A stretch of DNA of 15,995 bases, taken from NCBI GenBank assembly GCA_048498995.1, contig JBEHWX010000124.1, positions 1 through 15,995 of the forward strand, in the 5' to 3' direction. A program made the translations under genes and the position numbers. This document shows positions 1-6,431 of this stretch, piece after piece; the first letter of the stretch is position 1, and every line of letters starts with the position of its first letter. Under the pieces are notes generated by a model that was not told the DNA's origin, did not search any database, and saw only the letters and a list, made by a program, of their open reading frames with translations. The DNA comes from JBEHWX01 sp048498995 (lineage in GTDB: Bacteria; Bacteroidota; Ignavibacteria; OLB7).

Positions 1-2345
1 GGTAGATGCCGTCGACGCCGAGCGTGGCCCGCTCGCCGTCGCAGATCGTGGTCAGATCCGGGCTCACGACCGGCCGCGGCCGGGGCACCACTTCGATCGT
101 CACCGCCGGCGAGCTGCCGCTGCAGCCGAAGCGATCGGCCACTTCCACGCCGTAGGAGCCGGAGGCCCCCACGCGGATCGAGCGGCTGGTGGCGCCGTTG
201 GACCACCGGTAGCGGGCATAGCCGGCCGGCGCGGTGAGCGTGGCGCTATCTCCCTGGCAGAGGCGCGTGCCGCCGGCCACATTCACCGTCGGCATCAGCT
301 CGCTGCTGATCGTGACGTCGAGCGGGGTCGCGTCCCCCACGCAGAGGGTAGCCCCCGACTGCTCGCGCACGCTCACCTGCTCCTTTCCCGCTCCTCCCCA
401 CTGCACGGTGATGCGCGGGCTTCCCTGTCCGGCCACGATCGCCCCCCCGTTCGACACGCTCCAGGTGTAGACGCTCCCCTTGGCCGGCGCCGTGATGTCG
501 TAGTCGACGCGGGAGCTCAGACAGACGGAGGTCGGCCCCTCGATTACCGGCGTCGGCAGCGGCGCCACGGTCAGCGCCACGGGGCGGGAGGTGCCGTTGC
601 AGCCGTTGGAATCGACCACGGTCACGTAGTAGCTCCCGGCCTTCGAAACGTAGATCCTGCGCGTGGTCGCGCCGGTCGACCAGCGGTAGGAGGCGAACGC
701 GCCGGCATCGAGCAGCACGCTGTCTCCCTGGCAGAACGAGCTCGCGGCCAGCGAGATCGACGGCGCGGGGGATTGCTGCCCCTTCACCTCGAACGGCAGC
801 GATCGGCCGATGCAGCCTCCCGGATCGATCACGTCCACCAGGTAGACGCCGGGGGAACGCACCACGATGGTCCGGGAGGTCTCCCCCGTCGACCAGTGAT
901 AGCTGGCGTAGCCGGGGCCGGCGTCGAGCACCACGGTATCGCTGGCGCAGAGGCTCGGCGCGCGGTTGGCCGCGATCGACGGCTGAAGCGCCGTGCCGAC
1001 CTCCACATCCAGACGCTTCTCGGCATAGCAGCCGGAGACGGTATCGCGCACGCGGAGGATCACGGTGGCCGCGCCGGTGGCTCCCCAGCGCACGCGGAGG
1101 CTGTCGGTCCCGGTGCCGCCGGCGATGATGGTGGCGCCGGTGCCGATCACGCTCCAGGTGTAGGCGGCGTTCCCCGCGAAGCCGGCTCCGTAGAGAGATG
1201 TGCCGTTGGCGCAGACGCGAACCGGTCCGGAGAGGACGGCGCGCGGACGCTCGAAGCTCCGCACCAGCACCGTGTCGGAGTGCCCCTCGCAGCCGCGGCC
1301 GCTGGCGACCACCGCGAAGTAGGTGCCCGGCTCGCGGACCACCATGCGCTGCCCCACCTCCCCATTGGACCAGACATAGGAGCTGAATCCCGGGCCGGCA
1401 TCGAGCACCAGGCTGTCGCCGTCGCAGAGGATATCGGTCCCGGTCCGCGCCAGGCGCGGAGACGGGCGATCGGTCACCTCGACGTCGAGCGAGGCGCGGG
1501 CGCTGCAGCCGGTGGCGTCGGTGACGGTTACCGCGTAGGTGCCGGAATTCCTCACCACGATCTTCGGCACCGTGTCCGAGAGCGACCCGGTGCCGCTCCA
1601 GCGATAGCGGCCGAGCCCCGCCGTGGCGGTGATCACGACGCTGTCGCCGCGGCAGATCGAGACCTTGCCGGCCGGAGCGATCTGCAGTTGCGGCTTCGGA
1701 TGCACCTCCACCTTCACGGTATCGGAGATGCCGACGCAGCCGAACTTGTTGAGCACGCGGGCCACGTACGCTCCGCTCTTGCTCGCCCAGATCCTGTCGC
1801 CGGACCGTCCGTCGGACCAGACCACGGCCGTGGCGTCGCCGCTGGTGGAGGCAACCAGAAGCACGCTATCTCCCTCGCAGATCATCTGCGGGATCGCCGG
1901 GATCACGGAGATCGAGGGGCGCGGATTCATCGTGACCACGAGCGTGGTCGAGTCGCTGCATCCCTGCGCGTTGGTGACGGTGACCTTGTAGGCGCCGGCC
2001 TCCCAGACCCTGATGCTCGGCGTGATGGCGCCGTTGGACCAGAGATACGTCGTATAGCCGGGGCCGACGTCGAGCAGCGTGGTATCGCCGGTGCAGAGCG
2101 CGCGCGGCCCCTGCACCATCAACTGCGGCCGCGCCAGCACGTTGACCCGCACGGTATCGGAGTAATCGTAGCAGCCGCCGGAGTTCCAGACCTTCACCGA
2201 GAAGGTGGAGGCGCGCTTGGCCACGACGCGATAGAGCGTGTCGGAGGAGCTGGGGACGTTGTTGATGTACCACTGGTAGCGGGCATAGCCCGGCGGCACG
2301 AAGAGCGTGACGCTATCTCCCTGGCAGATCGACTTCGGTCCGGTC
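1..2345 (-). repeat. Array of ten Ig/PKD-like modules of two alternating kinds
   Basis: Module cores (YxWS) lie near 2270, 2045, 1823, 1602, 1377, 1150, 896, 686, 465 and 207, spaced about 210-260 bp. Kind A is C-x-G-D-S ... L-D-A-G-x-G-Y-x-x-Y-x-W-S-[TN]-G-x-x-[TS] ... G-x-Y-x-V-x-V-x-D-x-x-G-C. Kind B, near 1150 and 465, is G-P-x-x-V-C ... Y-T-W-S-V ... V-x-W-G-x-x-G and is longer. The read order from the N terminus is A-A-A-A-A-B-A-A-B-A, with the first copy the most diverged (YQWYIN). Paired Cys in each module suggest a disulfide per domain. The array continues past the edge. Confidence 0.8.
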
Positions 2346-4543
2346 GAATCGACGAGCGGGCGCTCGATATCGCAGAAGAGGACCATGAAGGCGTCGTAGC
2401 CTCCGGCGTTGGTCCCCTGAAACGCGTTGATGACCGGGAGGTTGTTGTTGCTGGTGTGGCCGGCCACCATGATCGAGCCGAAGGGATCGAAGGAGATTCC
2501 CTCCCCCTCGTCGGTGCCGTTGCCGCCGTAATAAGTGCTCCACTGGCGGGTGCCGGAGGAGTCGAGCTTCATGATGAACGCATCGCCGCCGCCGCCGTAG
2601 GGCCACTGGTTGGCCGTGGCGGTCACCGGGAAGTTGTTGCTGTAGGTGAAGCCGGTCAGCAGTACGCCGCCGATGAGATTCGAGGCGCAGCCGGTGGCCG
2701 CGTCGTCCCCCGAGCCGCCGCAGTAGCTGGCCCACTGAAGCTGGCCGGAGGTATTGAACTTGACGGCGAACCCGTCGCGCGTGCCCCCTCCGTAGGCGGC
2801 CTGCGACGCGCCGGGGGTCGTGGGGAAGCCGCCGGTGGTGCTGCCGGCGATGCAGACGTTGCTGGCGCCGTCGGTGGCCACGCCGCAGTAGCCGACGTTG
2901 CTCGGATCCTGGTTCTCCCGTCCGGAGCCGCCGTAGAAGGTGGCCCACTGCCGGCTGCCGGAGCTGTTGAGCTTGACGAGGAACGCATCGTAGCTGCCGC
3001 CGAGCGTTCCCTGCGCCGCGTTGGTGGAAACCGGGAAGTTGGAGCTGTTGGTCCAGCCGGTGATGTAGATGTTGTCGTTGGTATCGGAGGCGGCCGCGTA
3101 GCCGTAATCGTCGTTGCCGCCGCCGTAGTAGCTGGCCCAGAGAAGGGAGCCGGAGGAGCTGAACTTGGCCACCAGCGCGTCGTTGTTGTTGGTGCCGTTC
3201 TGCTTGCTCGACTGAAAGGTGCCGCTGGTGCCGAGGCCGCTGCTCATCGTGGTGATCAGCATCGCCACGTCGCCGGAGCTGTCGGCAGCGAACCCGTAGC
3301 CGTCGTCGAACTGATTGCCGCCGTAGTAGCTGGCCCAGAGGCGCGCCCCCGTCGAGTCGAACTTCACGATGAACGCGTCGCGCGTGCCGCCGCCGAAGGT
3401 CGACTGATAGGCCGATGTCGGGTAGACCGGGAACCCGTTGGCGGTATGGCCGGCGATGAAGACGTTCCGGTTCCGGTCGGTGGCCACGCCGTGGGCGATC
3501 TCGTCGGAGGTGCCGCCGTAATAGGTGGCCCAGAGCCGGTTCCCCTGACCGTCGAACTTCACCACGAACGCGTCGCCGAAGCTGCCGCCGCCGCCGAAGG
3601 TCCGCTGCGCCGCGCCGGTGCTCGTGGGGAAGGGATTCGAGGTGGCATAGCCGGCGATCAGCACGTTGCCGCTCCGGTCCACCTCGCTCGGATCTCCGCC
3701 GCTCAGCTTCTCGGTGCCGCCGCCGCCATAGAACGTTGCCCACTGCCGCGTCGGGTCGATCACCAGCGTCCGCGAACGGTCGTGCGGGCCGACGTCGAAG
3801 CTCACCACGTCGCCATCGATCCGGTACCGGGCCGGGACGGTGGCGGCGGCATCATCCGCCTGATAGACGAGGGGGGCATCCTCCTCGACGGTGCCGAGCG
3901 GGGTGGTCGCCAGGAGCGATCCCGAACCGGTCACCTCCAGTCGCTCGGCCGCCACGTAGCGGAGCCTGATATCGGAGACGCGCCCGCCGGGGCGGACGAT
4001 GAAATCGCACTTCACGCCATGCTCGCGGGCGGCCAGCACCATGTCGATGCCGGGATAGACATCGCGGTAGAGCAGCTTCCGGTAGGATGGGACGTGGGTA
4101 ACTCCCTGGGGGCAGTGCGCGAGGTAGAAATTGTCGTAGAAGCCGATTCCCTCCTCGGGAACGATCTCCGGAGCGCTTCGGGCGCCGATCAGCTCCACAT
4201 CCATCCGGTAGGTGCGCACCGGGATCGGCGTGGCCTTCTCCTGACCGAGACGCTCCACCTCCGACTGAAAGCGGCCGAGATCACCATCGACGCTGGTGAA
4301 GACATAGCTCAGGGAGGTGGCCGAGAGATAGAGCTCGACGCCCCCGGATTCGGCCTTGTAGAGGAGATCGGGACGGAGCTGACCCCGCGTGTCGACCAGT
4401 TGCCCGCGATTCTCGGTAAAGAGGATCGGACGCGCGGCGGTAGCGTGCCCCGGGCGATCCTGGGCCGCGAGCGGGGCCGACAGCGTGAGAAGGAGAACGA
4501 GAGCCTGCAGCAGCTCCCGGTGTATGCGGAAGAGACGGCGCAT
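1..4543 (-). CDS. Giant secreted SBBP-propeller / Ig-PKD repeat protein, N-terminal part (runs off left edge)
   Basis: One uninterrupted minus-strand frame from the ATG at 4543-4541 to the window edge (1514 codons, no stop), checked in frame at several points. Residues 1-28 are a signal peptide (basic MRRLFR start, Leu-rich core, cleavage near APLAAQ). Residues about 35-265 resemble the domain starting with ENxGQ that commonly precedes SBBP repeats (here ENRGQ; later LYRDVYPGIDMV and DFIVRPGG). Residues about 268-725 hold seven SBBP blades of the type W-A-[ST]-[YF]-Y-G-G. From about residue 730 to the edge follow ten Ig/PKD-like modules with ICQGDS and YxWSxG motifs, as in SprB-type gliding or adhesion proteins. 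A T9SS sorting domain would be expected at the missing C terminus, as in the gene at the right edge. No clear Shine-Dalgarno precedes the start. Likely cell-surface or secreted adhesin; ligand unknown. The open left end explains why standard ORF calls favour antisense shadows here. Confidence 0.9.
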   Translation of the reverse strand, partial: MRRLFRIHRELLQALVLLLTLSAPLAAQDRPGHATAARPILFTENRGQLVDTRGQLRPDLLYKAESGGVELYLSATSLSYVFTSVDGDLGRFQSEVERLGQEKATPIPVRTYRMDVELIGARSAPEIVPEEGIGFYDNFYLAHCPQGVTHVPSYRKLLYRDVYPGIDMVLAAREHGVKCDFIVRPGGRVSDIRLRYVAAERLEVTGSGSLLATTPLGTVEEDAPLVYQADDAAATVPARYRIDGDVVSFDVGPHDRSRTLVIDPTRQWATFYGGGGTEKLSGGDPSEVDRSGNVLIAGYATSNPFPTSTGAAQRTFGGGGSFGDAFVVKFDGQGNRLWATYYGGTSDEIAHGVATDRNRNVFIAGHTANGFPVYPTSAYQSTFGGGTRDAFIVKFDSTGARLWASYYGGNQFDDGYGFAADSSGDVAMLITTMSSGLGTSGTFQSSKQNGTNNNDALVAKFSSSGSLLWASYYGGGNDDYGYAAASDTNDNIYITGWTNSSNFPVSTNAAQGTLGGSYDAFLVKLNSSGSRQWATFYGGSGRENQDPSNVGYCGVATDGASNVCIAGSTTGGFPTTPGASQAAYGGGTRDGFAVKFNTSGQLQWASYCGGSGDDAATGCASNLIGGVLLTGFTYSNNFPVTATANQWPYGGGGDAFIMKLDSSGTRQWSTYYGGNGTDEGEGISFDPFGSIMVAGHTSNNNLPVINAFQGTNAGGYDAFMVLFCDIERPLVDSTGPKSICQGDSVTLFVPPGYARYQWYINNVPSSSDTLYRVVAKRASTFSVKVWNSGGCYDYSDTVRVNVLARPQLMVQGPRALCTGDTTLLDVGPGYTTYLWSNGAITPSIRVWEAGAYKVTVTNAQGCSDSTTLVVTMNPRPSISVIPAIPQMICEGDSVLLVASTSGDATAVVWSDGRSGDRIWASKSGAYVARVLNKFGCVGISDTVKVEVHPKPQLQIAPAGKVSICRGDSVVITATAGLGRYRWSGTGSLSDTVPKIVVRNSGTYAVTVTDATGCSARASLDVEVTDRPSPRLARTGTDILCDGDSLVLDAGPGFSSYVWSNGEVGQRMVVREPGTYFAVVASGRGCEGHSDTVLVRSFERPRAVLSGPVRVCANGTSLYGAGFAGNAAYTWSVIGTGATIIAGGTGTDSLRVRWGATGAATVILRVRDTVSGCYAEKRLDVEVGTALQPSIAANRAPSLCASDTVVLDAGPGYASYHWSTGETSRTIVVRSPGVYLVDVIDPGGCIGRSLPFEVKGQQSPAPSISLAASSFCQGDSVLLDAGAFASYRWSTGATTRRIYVSKAGSYYVTVVDSNGCNGTSRPVALTVAPLPTPVIEGPTSVCLSSRVDYDITAPAKGSVYTWSVSNGGAIVAGQGSPRITVQWGGAGKEQVSVREQSGATLCVGDATPLDVTISSELMPTVNVAGGTRLCQGDSATLTAPAGYARYRWSNGATSRSIRVGASGSYGVEVADRFGCSGSSPAVTIEVVPRPRPVVSPDLTTICDGERATLGVDGIY
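2385..3750 (-). repeat. Seven tandem SBBP (beta-propeller) repeats inside the surface protein
   Basis: Seven copies of a ~55-75 residue unit start with the tryptophan of WATFYGG, WATYYGG, WASYYGG, WASYYGG, WATFYGG, WASYCGG and WSTYYGG. Each continues through a VAxDxxGNVxIAG-like strand and a FP(T/V)-x-xAxQ segment, and ends with DAFxVKF-xxxG. Seven is the number needed to close one propeller, matching the family name (seven-bladed beta-propeller). The sixth copy has Cys for Tyr (YCGG) and the third has a diverged middle strand (VAMLITTMSSG). Confidence 0.85.
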
Positions 4544-4743
4544 GAGAACCCCAGCCGGAGGATTGGTTCGGATCCATGGGCGCGACCCGGGAATATTCGT
4601 GACGGACAGTAACAATTCCTGCGCCGTCGGTTGCCTGGGGTGTGGCTACGGATGAAGGCGGAGACAATGACATGCGCGGGTGATGCGCACGGGACGTTTC
4701 ACGACACGGATTGGGAGAACGCGCGTGTCTCGACGGATACGGC
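4544..4743. other. 200-bp intergenic region upstream of the giant surface gene
   Basis: No gene seen. It must hold the promoter of the gene starting at 4543 (minus). A small AT-rich patch around 4592-4616 (minus strand GGAATTGTTACTG, then GAATATTCC) is the only promoter-like stretch, but it matches neither the sigma-70 nor the Bacteroidota consensus well. A weak 6-bp hairpin (4703-4708 with 4724-4729, GACACG/CGTGTC) lies 15 nt past the stop of the small sorting-domain gene and could end that transcript. Confidence 0.4.
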
Positions 4744-5130
4744 TCAGCGACCCGCGCGCATCCGTCGGCCGAGAGCGCGGGTCGGGGTCTGGAGAACGTA
4801 CAGATAAGTTCCGGCCGGGAGCGTCGTCAGATCGAGCCTTACCCGGTAGCGGCCGGGAGCGGCCTCCCCGTCGACCACCGTCGTCATCAGACGACCGGTG
4901 ACGTCGGTGACCACCAGCCGGGCCGGGCCCTGCTCGGTGACTTCGTACTCGATCTCGTCGGTTCCAAGTGCGGGATCGTCGAGCGCGATGAATTTTGCGC
5001 GGACCGTGGGATACACGGCCGTATCGACGTCGTAGGCGGAGATGTGCGGGCGCGTGAGACGGGCGGCGAGAATCAGATAGATCAGCGCCGAGGCAAGCAG
5101 CACGAACACCAGGGGCAGCGTCAACATCAT
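4744..5130 (-). CDS. Small protein: one membrane segment plus a stand-alone T9SS-type sorting domain
   Basis: Starting at the tandem ATG ATG (5130-5125) the protein has 128 residues. Residues 1-25 are a hydrophobic helix (MMLTLPLVFVLLASALIYL then ILAARL) without an obvious signal-peptidase site. A ~20-residue linker follows. Residues about 45-128 are a T9SS type-A C-terminal domain (EIEYEVTEQG, RLVVTDVTGR, VVDGEAAPGRY, LPAGTYLYVLQT). By eye about 36 of 66 positions match the sorting domain of the gene at 14443-15995. No cargo domain lies between helix and sorting domain. The reading frame extends upstream to 5217, but only with a GTG start and a sequence lacking coding character; no good ribosome site decides the start. 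It could be an internally deleted cargo gene, a bona fide membrane-anchored CTD protein, or a cargo whose helix is a cleaved signal. Coding status is fairly secure; function is unknown. Confidence 0.7.
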   Translation of the reverse strand: MMLTLPLVFVLLASALIYLILAARLTRPHISAYDVDTAVYPTVRAKFIALDDPALGTDEIEYEVTEQGPARLVVTDVTGRLMTTVVDGEAAPGRYRVRLDLTTLPAGTYLYVLQTPTRALGRRMRAGR

Positions 5131-5210
5131 GGCATCGGAATCATGAGAGCAGGGTACGATACATCGGGTCCAGCAGCCGGGGTGTCGGCGGTAATGCCAG
5201 GCGGATACGA

Positions 5211-5238
5211 CTAACACCGGAAATCCCGGATTTGTTAG
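5211..5238. repeat. Nested inverted repeat CTAACA ... TGTTAG
   Basis: CTAACA (5211-5216) and TGTTAG (5233-5238) are perfect inverted copies. They enclose two mutually exclusive smaller palindromes: AAATCC-C-GGATTT (5221-5233) and CCGG ... CCGG (5217-5229). It lies about 80 bp upstream of the small sorting-domain gene, so it could be an operator or a leader hairpin of that gene. Role not known. Confidence 0.35.
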
Positions 5239-5359
5239 CGCCAGCCGAAAACGGTCTCCTCTGTATCAACTCGCAACCCTCCCCTCCGGTTCCCCTCAGA
5301 CGCGATCGGCGCGACGCAACCTGTCGTCCGACATAAATACGCTCCCATATGAGAGAATG

Positions 5360-5396
5360 AAAAGGGAGGCTCCCTCGCCACGCGAAAGAGCCTCCC
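5360..5396 (-). terminator. Rho-independent terminator after the cyclophilin gene
   Basis: Read on the minus strand: GGGAGGCTC (5396-5388), a 15-nt loop, GAGCCTCCC (5372-5364), then TTTTCATT. The stem is 9 bp and perfect, and the U-tract is on the minus strand only, so it serves the gene ending at 5472. It is the only hairpin in the window with a clear U-tract. Confidence 0.75.
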
Positions 5397-5471
5397 CAGA
5401 TTCGTCATGCAATGCCGGCGGTCCCGGCGTTGGCCCCACCGGGGCCCGTTTCGGCCCCGGATCGGCGTGTA

Positions 5472-6362
5472 TCAGCGCATCACCACCACGCGCGTCCAGA
5501 CCCGCTCCTGGCCGGAGCGGACCAGGCAGTTGTAGGCGCCGGCGGCCAGCCCCTCGGCGTCGAGAATCGCCATGTGCTCCCCGGCCTCCTCCGTCCGGTC
5601 GACGAGCGTCGCCACCGGCCGGCCGAGCGCGTCGTGCAGCGTCACCACCGTTCGCCCCGGCCCGGTGGTCACGTAGGTGATCGCCGTGCCGTTCGAGCAG
5701 GGGTTCGGACGGGCCTCCACGCTCATCCGCGAGCTCCCGGCCGCTTCCCGCGCCACCGCGGACGACCCGAGCTTCGTGATCGTCATCTCGACCTTGTCCA
5801 TCGGACGGCTCACGGTCCCCAGCGGTACCCGGGTGATGCTGTCGACCACCTCCATCCCCTCGAGCACGTGGCCGTAGATGCTGAAGCGCCCGTCGAGATC
5901 CGGACGCGCCACGCAGAGGATGAAGAACTGCGAGGTGGCGCTGTTGACATCGGTCACAACGCGCGCGGCCGAGAGAATGCCCCGCACGTGCTTCAGATCG
6001 CTGAACTCCGCCGGCACCCGGGTCTGATCCTCGGTCCCCAGCCCCCAGGTCTCCTCCGGCTGATCGCGCGAGTTCGGATCCCCTCCCTGGATCAGCGTGT
6101 CCCGGATCACCCGGTGAAAGGCGGTGCCGTTGTAGAAGCCGATCGAGACCAGGCTGTCGAAGTTGTGAACGTGGCGCGGCGCCACGTCAGGATAGAGCTC
6201 GACGGTGATGGCGCCGAGAGCCTGCTCATTCTGCCGGACGTCGATCCGGTAGCGGGGCCCCTCCGCGGCGGCCCGCTCGCCGTCGACGCTCTGCGCGGTG
6301 GCCGCGGCGACCGTGAACAGGGTGGCCATCAGAAGAAGGGAGGTACGAAGTACGATGCTCAT
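5472..6362 (-). CDS. Exported cyclophilin-type peptidyl-prolyl isomerase with T9SS sorting domain
   Basis: The 296-residue protein starts at the ATG at 6362, chosen because AGGAG ends 10 nt upstream and a clean signal peptide follows (MSIVLRTSLLLMATLFTVAA, then ATAQ|S). An in-frame ATG at 6380 is an alternative. Residues about 38-198 are a cyclophilin domain with FHRVI (82-86, catalytic Arg84), IQGGDP (91-96), VPAEF (116-120), SQFFI (144-148, Gln145) and LDGRFSIYG (156-164). The human CypA Trp121 and His126 positions are Asp155 and Phe160, as in many bacterial forms with reduced cyclosporin binding. Residues about 215-296 are a T9SS type-A sorting domain (VEARPNP, TLHDALGRPVATLVD, GLAAGAYNCLV). 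It should therefore fold clients at the cell surface or outside rather than in the periplasm. It sits 69 bp after the MFS gene on the same strand and may be co-transcribed with it. Confidence 0.93.
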   Translation of the reverse strand: MSIVLRTSLLLMATLFTVAAATAQSVDGERAAAEGPRYRIDVRQNEQALGAITVELYPDVAPRHVHNFDSLVSIGFYNGTAFHRVIRDTLIQGGDPNSRDQPEETWGLGTEDQTRVPAEFSDLKHVRGILSAARVVTDVNSATSQFFILCVARPDLDGRFSIYGHVLEGMEVVDSITRVPLGTVSRPMDKVEMTITKLGSSAVAREAAGSSRMSVEARPNPCSNGTAITYVTTGPGRTVVTLHDALGRPVATLVDRTEEAGEHMAILDAEGLAAGAYNCLVRSGQERVWTRVVVMR

Positions 6363-6431
6363 CGATCTGGAGCTCCTCATGGAATGAACGAAATCGTGCG
6401 ATGCGCCGGCCGCCACGGCGCGCCGGCGGCA

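Larger units (their letters stand above)
5131..5471. other. 341-bp intergenic region with a terminator and an inverted repeat
   Basis: No convincing gene. It contains the U-tract terminator of the cyclophilin gene (5360-5396) and an inverted repeat (5211-5238). It must also contain the promoter of the small sorting-domain gene. A 12-codon minus-strand ORF (from about 5331, preceded by GGGAG) is present but unsupported. Confidence 0.5.

Noticed and set aside
1..2345. CRISPR-like regular spacing of similar sequences
   Set aside because: The ~210-260 bp periodicity is protein module repetition in one coding frame; no short identical repeats with unique spacers.
2313..3743. 476-codon minus-strand frame within the propeller region
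   Set aside because: Different frame from the surface protein; Arg/Leu-rich with no motif. The propeller frame is unmistakable.
773..4612. 1279-codon plus-strand open frame
   Set aside because: Its translation is His/Ala/Gly/Asp-rich without domains and is antisense to a minus-strand frame with a signal peptide and clear SBBP and Ig repeats.
4592..4616. Possible promoter (TTGTTA ... TATTCC) of the giant surface gene
   Set aside because: Spacing of 14 and a poor -10/-7 match; noted only as an AT-rich patch.
5290..5331. 12-codon minus-strand ORF (MSDDRLRRADRV) preceded by GGGAG
   Set aside because: Too short to judge, no paralogue and no hydrophobic or regulatory pattern; one weak ribosome site is not enough.
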